This document shows positions 38,001 to 45,652 of a stretch of 64,000 bases of DNA, piece after piece; the first letter of the stretch is position 1; every line of letters begins with the position of its first letter. The stretch covers positions 554,869-618,868 of the forward strand of contig CASIAW010000001.1 of the NCBI GenBank assembly GCA_949372875.1, written 5' to 3'. Under the pieces are notes generated by a model, which saw nothing but the letters and a program-made list of their open reading frames with translations, was not told where the DNA came from and made no database searches. Source of the stretch: Candidatus Poseidoniaceae archaeon (GTDB lineage Archaea; Thermoplasmatota; Poseidoniia; Poseidoniales; Poseidoniaceae). The position numbers and the translations under genes were made by a program.

Positions 38001-40023
38001 CTTTGATTGAGACGTCTAGGAACCAAGAAGAGAGTTCTCCACCAGTATCGACCCAATTTTGTAGTTCGCGAACTGTGCCTGACTCAAGATATTGTTCGAT
38101 TCGAACTTGAATCTTGGTATAGTCATCACCGCCATCATTGGCTTGAGATGTACCTGAAACCCGAAAGAAGTCGCCTTCAATCCACCATGAACCGTTTAAT
38201 GGTCTTGACATGTTAACGTGGTCACCTGAACCATTTCCAGTCGGTGGTGGAGTTGTGATACTGCCGCCAGAGGTGAGTGGAGTACATGCCTTTTGTAATA
38301 CCATGTCAATAGCGCATGATGCATCAATGAGCCCAAAGCCCCATTCATCATTCCAACGATCTGATACGCCAGGTTCGCTCGCAGTTCCGCGAGCTTCTGA
38401 AGAGTTACGAAGAATATCTTTGACTTCTTGAGGTTCAAGCGATGGGTCTGCTTGTAACATTAGTGCGACAATACCTGAGGCGATAGGAGTCGCCATGCTC
38501 GTGCCGTCTTTGCTATCGTAGTCTGAGCCGGCTAGAGGTTTTGCAGGTTGACCTGGGAAAGATGTGCCGGTTTGTGCGGTTGCTGACATGATATCAGAGC
38601 CATAAGCGGTAATATCAGGCTTCAATTCATCCCACTCATCATCATCACTATCATCGATTCTCGGACCGGTATTGGAATAATCAGCAACATCATCGTTGGT
38701 TCTGTTAATATCGCCTCGGTCTGTGGCAGCACCGATTGAAATTGCCTTGTCCGCACTGGCCGGTGACGGGACTCGATTGGTTCCATCATTCCCCATTGCG
38801 ACAACACAAACGATTGAAGCATTCACTGCATCGTTGACAAGGCGAGCTTCTGAACCACTGCCGTTATCGCCTTGGTCCCCAGTATCAAGTGGAGAAGAGG
38901 CTGAACCAAAAGACATCGAAGCAACTTGAATTCCTCGAGTGGAAGAATTATGCCCCCAATCGGTATCTTGGTTGTTTATCAACCATTGAATTCCATTCAG
39001 AGATGCCTGAGAGTTTGTTCCACCTGCGTCTGTGAGGACTTTGATATCAACCAGATAGGCGCCAGGCGCAGTGCCCATGTGGACTCGACTGTTATCGCCA
39101 GTACCAACTGTGGAACCAGCGACGTGAGTGCCGTGCCCATTTCCATCGTCAGGGTCTTGTGTGCCATCAGGATTCGATGCAGAAGAAGTTGCATCGTAAC
39201 CTGCGACCCATTTGTGATCGTTATAGGAAAGAGCGTCTTCATCTGGTTCGTCGTTTTGATCGTCGAAATCATTCAACGATTCGTGCTCATTATCGACACC
39301 GGTATCAAGAACAGCAACGACGATTCCGTCTCCGATATAATCGCGCTCATATGCCGTCGCAGTGTAAACGTCTGATGGACGTGCACGCGATGCTTTTGCA
39401 GCGACGTCGTTTGATGGAATCATGATGTTTTGCATTTCGATAACCACGACTCCATGCAGAGAATAAATATCCATAAGGGCAGAGACCGGAACTTTGTCAA
39501 CTGCGACAGAATCGATATCGATGAGTTGTTGGAACCACGCACCGCCATCTTCGCCGACCCAGCCATGGGCATCAAGTACGGAACGAAGTGTTTCGATTTC
39601 GGCATCGTTGGCACGCCAAGCATAGTCGACAACAATTGCTACTGTCTTTCGACCATCAGGACCAATGATAGCAGTCGGTGAAACTGATTCAGCACCATCT
39701 AAAACACGTTGAAGACGATCATCCATGCCATTCCAATCAAGGTCAGGGCCATACGATTGCCACCATTGAACGTCTTCAGCGGAGATTCGATCACCTCGAT
39801 CAATATCACGAATGGGGCGCAGACACAGTTCTTCGCCACACATGAGAGGTGGGAGTCCATCAACGAGAATTGGGTCGGAAAAGAGAGATTGTGAGAGGGG
39901 CTCAACTGGAGTAGATTCCGTTTCATTCGCAAGAACCCCGAGGTCTGCAACTAAGAAAATCAAAACTAAAAGCAGAGAAACGCGCTGAGATTTCCATGTT
40001 TTCGACGACTGCAAACAACCCAC
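35095..40023 (-). CDS. Giant cell-surface subtilisin-like (S8) protease with cytoplasmic zinc ribbon
   Basis: A signal peptide (VSLLLVLIFLVADLGVLA) precedes a propeptide-like region and an S8 catalytic domain. The triad lies in VVAVLDTGVD (Asp near residue 237), GNGHGTHVAG (His near 297) and DGTSMATPIA (Ser near 507). After it come Ig-like and CARDB-like domains (VDFTIANVGDLDATDVFV; VDIRIDNLGQTEATQL) and a propeller-like region. A membrane helix (LLILGLTTSFLVVFLLVITI) lies near residue 1436. The 200-residue cytoplasmic tail has a proline-rich run (LPPLPGLPPLP) and a C-terminal zinc ribbon of two CPxC pairs (CPECSAKF, CPICSAKV). The start is GTG. It likely degrades proteins outside the cell; the cytoplasmic ribbon is unexpected for a secreted protease. 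Confidence 0.92.
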   Translation of the reverse strand: MGCLQSSKTWKSQRVSLLLVLIFLVADLGVLANETESTPVEPLSQSLFSDPILVDGLPPLMCGEELCLRPIRDIDRGDRISAEDVQWWQSYGPDLDWNGMDDRLQRVLDGAESVSPTAIIGPDGRKTVAIVVDYAWRANDAEIETLRSVLDAHGWVGEDGGAWFQQLIDIDSVAVDKVPVSALMDIYSLHGVVVIEMQNIMIPSNDVAAKASRARPSDVYTATAYERDYIGDGIVVAVLDTGVDNEHESLNDFDDQNDEPDEDALSYNDHKWVAGYDATSSASNPDGTQDPDDGNGHGTHVAGSTVGTGDNSRVHMGTAPGAYLVDIKVLTDAGGTNSQASLNGIQWLINNQDTDWGHNSSTRGIQVASMSFGSASSPLDTGDQGDNGSGSEARLVNDAVNASIVCVVAMGNDGTNRVPSPASADKAISIGAATDRGDINRTNDDVADYSNTGPRIDDSDDDEWDELKPDITAYGSDIMSATAQTGTSFPGQPAKPLAGSDYDSKDGTSMATPIASGIVALMLQADPSLEPQEVKDILRNSSEARGTASEPGVSDRWNDEWGFGLIDASCAIDMVLQKACTPLTSGGSITTPPPTGNGSGDHVNMSRPLNGSWWIEGDFFRVSGTSQANDGGDDYTKIQVRIEQYLESGTVRELQNWVDTGGELSSWFLDVSIKDSWVRQDEDYVLVMARALTEDGEESLIDARWVKIARMEVTITGPPLGTALQGSVDFSGTVEGVEHDIIEYRIDNGDWLLGGELSEMEVGTQDWSFSWNSNSVDDGTHRIAFRMVNQSGVISDDVRRTYTIDNQPAAPDFIFQGSVEIRDQDLPVYSAVAGTVLEVDFTIANVGDLDATDVFVQIEAVGSQSETYPKETRLSTLNQGESQRVTLYWWATIAGTHDVKISIDPNNQHADPNPSNNVYTFSFEVEERPVEAMLRFLPGAVTTNPKVPLPDTMFNIDVRIDNLGQTEATQLTMRLERKTSAGWLEIGTSNILIVPGSDSSSGNAIGNFNELGRPIGHDDYRVILEGDGVETEFSEHRFSVIIDDVSLGSQVTVSLSEGEVAIDFIGMEKGGLLFTTRDGELHVRTTTDKMVMQVDLLLEEKWGGELATHLRDDGLVQAVWNRKTISPDGYTLTDLAMTSLTRLAEKTPIHHQMPAIKLSEGTYWGLALSEYEGQMILAGYHRDISTSGSWQDITSIFTLTSTNPDSSVSWSPPNVVVSDIDIRPSQGDALAIGWGEENLHILYQEVRNDVTGLDRVGLMYTHGSPNYAAWGFQSSVGDDARMAQLIVQTNSSEDVLIASWIEGRGKDAMIAHIVTDNSWSMDAERIEAPGASHIELNPTSDGVQIFYDEINMYGPVTRYGLLSDGSSGQSMALSNILTEGFLKGHAGLGGDGILLLSSASGSLKMRTIADMNSDSNGAGGSASFLDTLLEPLPGDEETKLLILGLTTSFLVVFLLVITISVRSSRRREDELISSEANLIEDGDGLELLVVPVQDDGPLLAIDTETEDLVVEMDTPVAVLDEELSLSETLAVKNESGDGNARLNRRMKRKQQREITDMVESMKDSLPPLLVIEPAPLMADLSATPLPPLDASLLPPLPGLPPLPMIAPPQRDITCPECSAKFTVKDMTLTRVDCPICSAKVEC

Positions 40024-40081
40024 TCCGATATACTGCTATACCGTGCCACCTTTGAGCCTATCCTTTCTATGGCCACTCCCC

Positions 40082-40097
40082 AGCCCCTTAAGGGGCT
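40082..40097. other. 16-bp perfect palindrome AGCCCCTTAAGGGGCT
   Basis: A self-complementary sequence in the 92-base gap between the rhomboid stop and the subtilisin start, both on the minus strand. It could be a protein-binding operator or a weak terminator stem, but there is no loop and no adjoining T-run. No second copy was noticed in the window. Confidence 0.4.
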
Positions 40098-40115
40098 AGG
40101 GGAGGTCTTAGGAGT

Positions 40116-41183
40116 TCACTCGGGCCAGTTGAGGTGTGCTGGAACCAAAGAGCATTGCAGTTGAGGTCCTGAAGTTCGTTCAACGACACCGAGCGGTGCC
40201 TGGCAATCTGGACATTCTCCCGCATCAGCAAGATGTTCCATCCAAGCAAGTCGAGTTTCTGGCTCATCAGCTGAAGCAAGAAGGCTACGCAGAGGGTCGC
40301 GAATGTTCCGAGGAATCTCAACATTTCGAGCAGTCCACGGATCAACGGCGTCGGACATATCGACCATTGAACTCTTGATTTGATTAAGTCGAGAACGCAC
40401 TCCACTGGAATTTGAAGGGCCGCCATCCTCGACGCCCAGCGCGTAAGGTCCACCCCTTGCGACCAATGGAAGGAGGATATACGCTGCCAAGAATCCTCCA
40501 AGATGAGCCATGTGAGCCACATCACTAGGTTGATTGAGACCAAGGGTTGAGTAAGCACGTAAGATCTCCATTCCGAAATAAAACAAAGCGAGGTAAAATA
40601 CCGGCCATTTGCGAATCAAAATGAGAGGAAAAGGTATCTCGTCTTTCGGCCAACCAGCAAGGTATGCGCCAAACAGTCCAAACGCAGCACCAGAAGCGCC
40701 TAAAGAAGGAGTTCCGGACGTAGAATTAAGAGCATACCATGCAAAGGAACCGCCGAATAAACCAATTGCATAAATGAGGGCAAAACGACGAAGACCCAGG
40801 CGTTGTTCAAGTGGAACACCCACCAATGCGATGACCAAGATATTACCCAACACGTGGGTCGCATCAAACTGACTGTGCAAAAACCCTGCAGAAAAGAACG
40901 TGTGAAACCAATTTAAGCCGCTGATGCGATTTGGTATCAAAACGAAATCCCACCAAAGCCAACCTCCTACCCAGCCATTCACCGCTGCGTATTGGCAGAC
41001 CACTTGCACAAGATAAGCGAGCAATAACCCGGTCGTAATGGATAAGGCAAGTGAAGTCCGATGGCGGATTGCGTATCCAATCGGCCAAACTATCGCCAAG
41101 ACCCAAAGTCCAAACAACACCCATTCGGATGCTCCGAACAAGGACATGAGCGTCGCCATACCTGTGCTAATGGGGAGACGCAT
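40116..41183 (-). CDS. Rhomboid-family intramembrane serine protease with C-terminal Cys motif
   Basis: Rhomboids cleave transmembrane helices within the bilayer. The catalytic serine is in the GASGAAFGLFGAYLAGW helix and the histidine in DVAHMAHLGGFLAAY. The conserved HVLGN segment supplies the oxyanion asparagine. About seven hydrophobic segments span residues 15-245. A 110-residue soluble tail follows, ending in CPDCQAPLG and a later Cys and His, like a degenerate zinc ribbon. At 355 residues it is longer than a minimal rhomboid because of this tail. The next gene on the strand is the giant subtilisin, so two proteases of different type are neighbours. The start at 41183 is ATG; 41159 is an alternative. 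Confidence 0.92.
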   Translation of the reverse strand: MRLPISTGMATLMSLFGASEWVLFGLWVLAIVWPIGYAIRHRTSLALSITTGLLLAYLVQVVCQYAAVNGWVGGWLWWDFVLIPNRISGLNWFHTFFSAGFLHSQFDATHVLGNILVIALVGVPLEQRLGLRRFALIYAIGLFGGSFAWYALNSTSGTPSLGASGAAFGLFGAYLAGWPKDEIPFPLILIRKWPVFYLALFYFGMEILRAYSTLGLNQPSDVAHMAHLGGFLAAYILLPLVARGGPYALGVEDGGPSNSSGVRSRLNQIKSSMVDMSDAVDPWTARNVEIPRNIRDPLRSLLASADEPETRLAWMEHLADAGECPDCQAPLGVVERTSGPQLQCSLVPAHLNWPE

Positions 41184-41248
41184 TTGAGTTCATGGTTGTT
41201 TCAAGTCCCAATGCGAGGTTTGATGTCGGTCTGCAAACTCGCAACTTC

Positions 41249-42460
41249 ATGGCAGAATCATTGCTTAGCCTCGTGGACCTTGAAGTCCGACGCGGTATGA
41301 GCACTGTCTTAACCGGTTTCAATTTGGAAGTAGCATCCAAGGATGTCGTCGTACTTCATGGGAAAAATGGGTCTGGTAAATCCACCGTGATTGAAAGTTG
41401 TGCAAGGTTACTTCCTTTAGAAAAAGGCGTAATCCGCCACCATGGTTCGTTAATCGTGGATTCAGAGGGACGCCGGAACTTAGCAAAATACCCATTTGGA
41501 TTAACGCTTCAAAGCAATGCCTTGCTCGGTGATGAAACAATTGAAAATCACCTTTCTACTGTATGTTCATTGTCCAATATGAAAACAGATTTGCTACCAA
41601 TTCTCGAAGCCTATGGGCTGGGTCACCGTAGGCACGACCGAATAGGGCAATTATCAGGCGGACAGGCTCGCAAAGTTGCCGTAATTGCAGGACTACTCCC
41701 GGCAATGCTCTCTTCTCAACCACGTTTAGTTTTCTTGGATGAACCGGATGCGGGTCTGGACAAGAGTGCCTTATCAGCGCTGATTTCAGACATTGGGCAA
41801 CTCCGTGAAGCTGGGCATGCTTTCCTCATCGCTTCACACCATTCACAGATAATGGAATGCGCAACCCGTTTACATGATTTAGAGGGAGAAACTAAACAGC
41901 CTCAGCCTACGGTTTCATCTTGGAAAGCCATTGGCGTTCATGAAAAGAAAGGAATGCTCTCCACACGAGTCGGGCAACGGTATCTGCGTTCTACGCGCGC
42001 AGGCATCGCACGCAATGGGCTGACAGCATTGCTGGTACTTGGAACACTCTTGGCTCTTCTCGACCCCGTTACAGAGAGTCGAACACTTCTATTCGGCTTT
42101 GTATTGGCAGCACCTTTCGCTGCGGGTCTGGTCGGAGATCCGGTCGTTTACCTAATGAGGGAACAACGTGCTGTCGACTGGTGGAGAGCGCATGCGAATC
42201 GTCTGCCATCGGCGGATTTGTCGTCACCTGTGATTGGATTTATTCTCGCTTCGCTTGGAGCAATACTGTTCCTTAACGAGGTGAACTGGACCCTCTCGTT
42301 CCTCGGAGCAGGAATACTTTGGTCAACGCTCATCTGTGTTCGATTCATCGAGTTAAGTACTCTGAGACTGGCTCGCCCCAATGCCGTTTTCATCAAACTC
42401 CTTATTCCAATTTTGATATTGCCTTGGGCATTAATTGTCGAATACGCAGCAACATTGTGA
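41249..42460 (+). CDS. ABC transporter ATPase fused to membrane domain (CcmA-CcmB-like)
   Basis: Residues 1-205 form an ABC ATPase: Walker A GKNGSGKST, signature LSGGQARKVAV, Walker B LVFLDEPDAGLD, and the switch histidine in IASHHSQ. Residues 240-403 hold about five hydrophobic segments (LTALLVLGTLLALL, LFGFVLAAPFAAGLV, VIGFILASLGAILFL, LSFLGAGILWSTLICV, LLIPILILPWALIV). CcmC and CcmD-like genes follow directly, so it probably supplies CcmA and a reduced CcmB in one chain for haem handling in cytochrome c maturation. CcmB identity is inferred from context only. I start at the ATG at 41249 (MAESLLSLVDLEV), which aligns with CcmA; the track starts 19 codons earlier. Confidence 0.8.
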   Translation: MAESLLSLVDLEVRRGMSTVLTGFNLEVASKDVVVLHGKNGSGKSTVIESCARLLPLEKGVIRHHGSLIVDSEGRRNLAKYPFGLTLQSNALLGDETIENHLSTVCSLSNMKTDLLPILEAYGLGHRRHDRIGQLSGGQARKVAVIAGLLPAMLSSQPRLVFLDEPDAGLDKSALSALISDIGQLREAGHAFLIASHHSQIMECATRLHDLEGETKQPQPTVSSWKAIGVHEKKGMLSTRVGQRYLRSTRAGIARNGLTALLVLGTLLALLDPVTESRTLLFGFVLAAPFAAGLVGDPVVYLMREQRAVDWWRAHANRLPSADLSSPVIGFILASLGAILFLNEVNWTLSFLGAGILWSTLICVRFIELSTLRLARPNAVFIKLLIPILILPWALIVEYAATL

Positions 42461-42492
42461 AGCCCAAGTTCAAGAAGGGGAGGCCGAGAGTA

Positions 42493-43203
42493 ATGAACAT
42501 GCGACAACGAGTCCCTGAGATTTTTCTTGGCCTCGGTTTTGTTGGCATCATGTCAACACTTTACCTCGGCATGAATTGGGCTCCAAGTGTCTCGATTAAT
42601 GCTTTTGAATCACCAGCAGCACAACGGATTTTTTATTGGCACGTTCCAGCAGCTTGGTCCGCTTTCATCGCATTTGGTGTCTTATTCATTGGTTCTGCAT
42701 TATGGTTTTTCAAACGAAGTCCGATTGGTTGGCGTCTGCATGTAGCAGGTGCCGAAGCAGGATTAGCTTGCGGCTTGATGACCGTTTGGTCTGGATGCGT
42801 ATGGGGTGCTGCTGAATGGGGAACTCCTTGGGATTGGACCGATGTCCGATTGAACACTTTTGGACTGCTCACTCTGCTTGCGTTATTTTTAGTTCTCGGG
42901 CGTCAAAGTCAACCAGATGGTGTGGAGACTCGAGATACCTTTTCGACGTTCGGACTGTATGGTTTTGTATTGGTCCCGTTGACATACATCGCCACCCGAA
43001 TCTGGCAAATTAGGCACCCTGGGCCTGTTATTGCTGCTGGAGATGACAGTGGAACTTTGCAATCCAGCATGGCTCTTGTTCTCTTGATTGGTGCACTCTC
43101 ATTCACAATATTCATCATCGGTCACATGATGATTTCAATGCGTATTACGCATCTTGAGCAACGTCTTGAACAGGCTCAAAAAGCCCTTGACGGAGGAAAT
43201 TAA
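42493..43203 (+). CDS. ccmC: Cytochrome c maturation protein CcmC
   Basis: CcmC handles haem on the outer face of the membrane for attachment to CcmE. The tryptophan-rich motif is clear: VWGAAEWGTPWDWTDVRL. Conserved histidines appear in FYWHVPAAW and near RHPGPV. Six hydrophobic segments fit the family. The ATG at 42493 follows GGGGAGG; the longer ORF beginning at 42319 runs through the preceding gene in another frame and is spurious upstream of this point. The gene lies between the CcmA/B-like fusion and the CcmD-like gene. CcmE and CcmF are not in the window and should lie elsewhere. It implies c-type cytochromes and respiration. Confidence 0.93.
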   Translation: MNMRQRVPEIFLGLGFVGIMSTLYLGMNWAPSVSINAFESPAAQRIFYWHVPAAWSAFIAFGVLFIGSALWFFKRSPIGWRLHVAGAEAGLACGLMTVWSGCVWGAAEWGTPWDWTDVRLNTFGLLTLLALFLVLGRQSQPDGVETRDTFSTFGLYGFVLVPLTYIATRIWQIRHPGPVIAAGDDSGTLQSSMALVLLIGALSFTIFIIGHMMISMRITHLEQRLEQAQKALDGGN

Positions 43204-43204
43204 A

Positions 43205-43372
43205 ATGGAAGGAACAAATTATCTTACTGTCGCCTATCTTGGAATGATTGCCGCTATTGCGATTTGGACATGGACTGTTGTCGTCCGAAGTCGGCGTATT
43301 GAAGCACGGCTTGAAGCGGTTGAAGCAAGCATTGGTATCGATCCTGCCCAAGCAGATGAACTGTCGAAGTAA
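43205..43372 (+). CDS. CcmD-like small membrane protein
   Basis: A 55-residue protein beginning one base after the ccmC stop. It has a single membrane helix (YLTVAYLGMIAAIAIWTWTVVV) followed by a basic, helical cytoplasmic stretch (RSRRIEARLEAVEAS). CcmD proteins have exactly this form and position, and help release holo-CcmE. Sequence conservation in CcmD is low, so the call rests on size, topology and context. The track's longer frame (from 43154) reads through the end of ccmC and is not needed. Confidence 0.75.
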   Translation: MEGTNYLTVAYLGMIAAIAIWTWTVVVRSRRIEARLEAVEASIGIDPAQADELSK

Positions 43373-43441
43373 TCCGCAGACGCTCAAGATGATGCTACGG
43401 TTTGAAAGCGGGTACGCTCACCCAACCACGAGAGGGATTTG

Positions 43442-44521
43442 ATGGCTGAAGGACTTGGACGTGAGTTTTGCTTAGTCTGTGGTGCGGATCCGCCCTTGTA
43501 TGGAGACCGAATGTGTGAGGTATGCATTCGAAAAAGAATACAACTCGTGCAGGTTCCTGAGAACATCCCGTGGGTGAGGTGTGCTCGGTGCGGGATTGTA
43601 GAAATTCAGGGGAAATGGGTTCACATTTCAGAAGAAGAAATCTGGGACGAACTTATTCAACGCCACGTGCAATTCCATGAAAAAGCTGTAGATATTAGCC
43701 TTGCAGTCCACCCTCGAACGGTCTCTGACCGGCACACAGTATTACATTTACAAGTTGAAGGAACAATAGAAGGTCTCTTTTTCAAAGAAGAGCACAAAAT
43801 GCGTGCGCGTATGGCAAATGGTGTTTGCTTAACATGCACACGTCGGGCGGGGAATTACTTCGAAGCAACAGTACAATTGCGTTCTACTGGCCGACGTCTT
43901 TCAGAAGAAGAATTCACATCACTTCGAGCAACACTGGACACCGTCATTGAGAATCTTTCCGATGACCCGATGTTCTTCATTACCTCTGAAGGGCCTGTTA
44001 CCGGTGGTTACGACGTGGTTCTCGGCAGCAAGGGCCTAGCAAGAACTTGGGGCCGTCACTTGGTTTCAGAATACGGCGGACATATTGCTGAATCGAATTC
44101 AACAGTCGGACGTAAGGATGGAATTGACGTCACTCGTTTGACACTCCTGTATCGGAAGCCTGGCTATGACATCGGGGATGTGCTCCGCTGGAGAGATCAT
44201 TATTGGCGTGCAGCCTCCTGGTCCAAAGATGGAGCTATTATGTCGAGAGTCGACCGTCAAGAACGGACTGGAGCAACTTGGCGAGACCTTGAATCTTCAA
44301 ACGTAGTGGCTCAAATGAAAGACCACATTCTTGCCGACATCATGACCGAAGATTCTTCAGTTGCTGAATTTCTCGACCCTTCAAGTTGGAACATGGCATC
44401 AGTTCGAGTCGCTTGGGACCACACGCCACGCCAGAAACTGCGCCTAGCACGTATTGATGGCGAGTGGTTAGCACTGCACAAACTCGGTTGCGATAATGAA
44501 AATCAGGAGAAGTCCGTATGA
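43442..44521 (+). CDS. nmd3: NMD3-family ribosome-associated zinc protein
   Basis: The archaeal homologue of the eukaryotic 60S export adaptor NMD3. The N-terminal zinc region has several CxxC pairs (FCLVCGADPP, MCEVC, CARCG) and a later CLTCTRR. The central beta-rich part (EGLFFKEEHKMRARMANGVCLTC and GGYDVVLGSKGLARTWGRHLVSEYGG) is characteristic. Archaea have no nuclear export, so the role is presumed to be late large-subunit maturation or quality control. The first ORF codon at 43439 is TTG; the ATG directly after it at 43442 is preferred. The stop overlaps the ATG of the isomerase gene (ATGA), indicating coupled translation. Confidence 0.93.
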   Translation: MAEGLGREFCLVCGADPPLYGDRMCEVCIRKRIQLVQVPENIPWVRCARCGIVEIQGKWVHISEEEIWDELIQRHVQFHEKAVDISLAVHPRTVSDRHTVLHLQVEGTIEGLFFKEEHKMRARMANGVCLTCTRRAGNYFEATVQLRSTGRRLSEEEFTSLRATLDTVIENLSDDPMFFITSEGPVTGGYDVVLGSKGLARTWGRHLVSEYGGHIAESNSTVGRKDGIDVTRLTLLYRKPGYDIGDVLRWRDHYWRAASWSKDGAIMSRVDRQERTGATWRDLESSNVVAQMKDHILADIMTEDSSVAEFLDPSSWNMASVRVAWDHTPRQKLRLARIDGEWLALHKLGCDNENQEKSV

Positions 44522-45651
44522 AGGAGAACACCGCACAACAACCTATGACTGGTTCAGAGGGTGAAGAAAAGAAGGTTGGCATGGTCGACCTTGCCAAGGC
44601 ACTTGATAATGAAGGAATAATCGGTTTTACTCAATCATTTGTTGATGATTTGCAAAAAGGGCTTGCGCATGCCACACCCGAACATTTTCCTTGGATGGAG
44701 CAAATTGCTTCCACCAAATGGGAGGGGATTCTCTGCCTTGGGATGGGCGGTTCTGCAGCTGGAGGCGACTTTGTCTCAGCGTTGTCGAGTTTTAACGGAA
44801 ATCTACCCGTCATCATTCAACGCGATTATGTTCTGCCTTCCTGGTGGAATAAGTCGTGGCTTGTTCTTTCTACGTCACACAGTGGGAATACTGAAGAGGC
44901 CCTCGAAGCAACTGAAACAGCATTGAAAGCAGGAGCCACTGCCATCATTATATCCACTGGAGGCATACTCTCTGGATTGCCCGAGATTTATCCAAATTGC
45001 TTCCTTATCCCTTCTATCGGAGGGCAACCACCTCGGACTGCTTTCGGCCATATATTTAGCCGCCAACTCGGTCTTTTGAGAGGCATTGGTGTTCTCCCAT
45101 CACCTCGTGAAGGTGCGGATGAAGCTATGTTCACTCGCTTGCAAAAAGCGTGTGAAGGATTTGATATTCTTAACGACCCCGAAGGAGATGTAGCACAATT
45201 AGCACTCTGCATGCTTGAGCGGCCTATCGCTTTGCTCGGCCCAACTGAATTACAACCTGCTTTGAATCGATTCAAAAATCAACTGAATGAAAATTCTGCT
45301 CGCTTTGCTCGAATTGGAGTCATACCAGAAATGAATCACAATGAAAGTGTTGCTTGGGGTGGCGTTGGTTCAGATCAAGATGCATCTGCCATCGACCACG
45401 TTCTTTTACTCCTCACGTGGCAAGGAATGCATCGCCAAGTCAATAAGAGAATGGACTGGATGGTCGCACATGCTGCAACGGACTATGCATGGAAAATTGC
45501 TGGTGAAGGTAATTCTTTACTCGAGTCCTTACTTCACTTGTGCATTTTGATGGATTGGATTTCTATCGCTCTAGCCTTCCTTCACGGAAAAGACCCTGCT
45601 GCAATAGGACCAATCTCAGCTCTAAAAGCACACCTTGAATCTGTCCAATGA
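44518..45651 (+). CDS. Bifunctional phosphoglucose/phosphomannose isomerase
   Basis: This SIS-fold isomerase interconverts fructose-6-phosphate with glucose-6-phosphate and mannose-6-phosphate. The first SIS domain has LGMGGSAAGGDF and LSTSHSGNTEEAL. The C-terminal part has MNHNESVAWGG with catalytic residues of the PGI/PMI family. The length of 377 residues is slightly above the archaeal norm because of a short N-terminal lead. It is translationally coupled to nmd3 and convergent with the M23-like gene, with one base between the stops. The product can enter glycolysis/gluconeogenesis, GlmS (fructose-6-phosphate) or mannose-based glycan synthesis. Confidence 0.93.
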   Translation: MKENTAQQPMTGSEGEEKKVGMVDLAKALDNEGIIGFTQSFVDDLQKGLAHATPEHFPWMEQIASTKWEGILCLGMGGSAAGGDFVSALSSFNGNLPVIIQRDYVLPSWWNKSWLVLSTSHSGNTEEALEATETALKAGATAIIISTGGILSGLPEIYPNCFLIPSIGGQPPRTAFGHIFSRQLGLLRGIGVLPSPREGADEAMFTRLQKACEGFDILNDPEGDVAQLALCMLERPIALLGPTELQPALNRFKNQLNENSARFARIGVIPEMNHNESVAWGGVGSDQDASAIDHVLLLLTWQGMHRQVNKRMDWMVAHAATDYAWKIAGEGNSLLESLLHLCILMDWISIALAFLHGKDPAAIGPISALKAHLESVQ

Positions 45652-45652
45652 A

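Noticed and set aside
42319-42492. N-terminal extension of CcmC in the ORF track
   Set aside because: It runs through the preceding gene in another frame; the ATG at 42493 has a strong ribosome-binding site and gives a normal CcmC.
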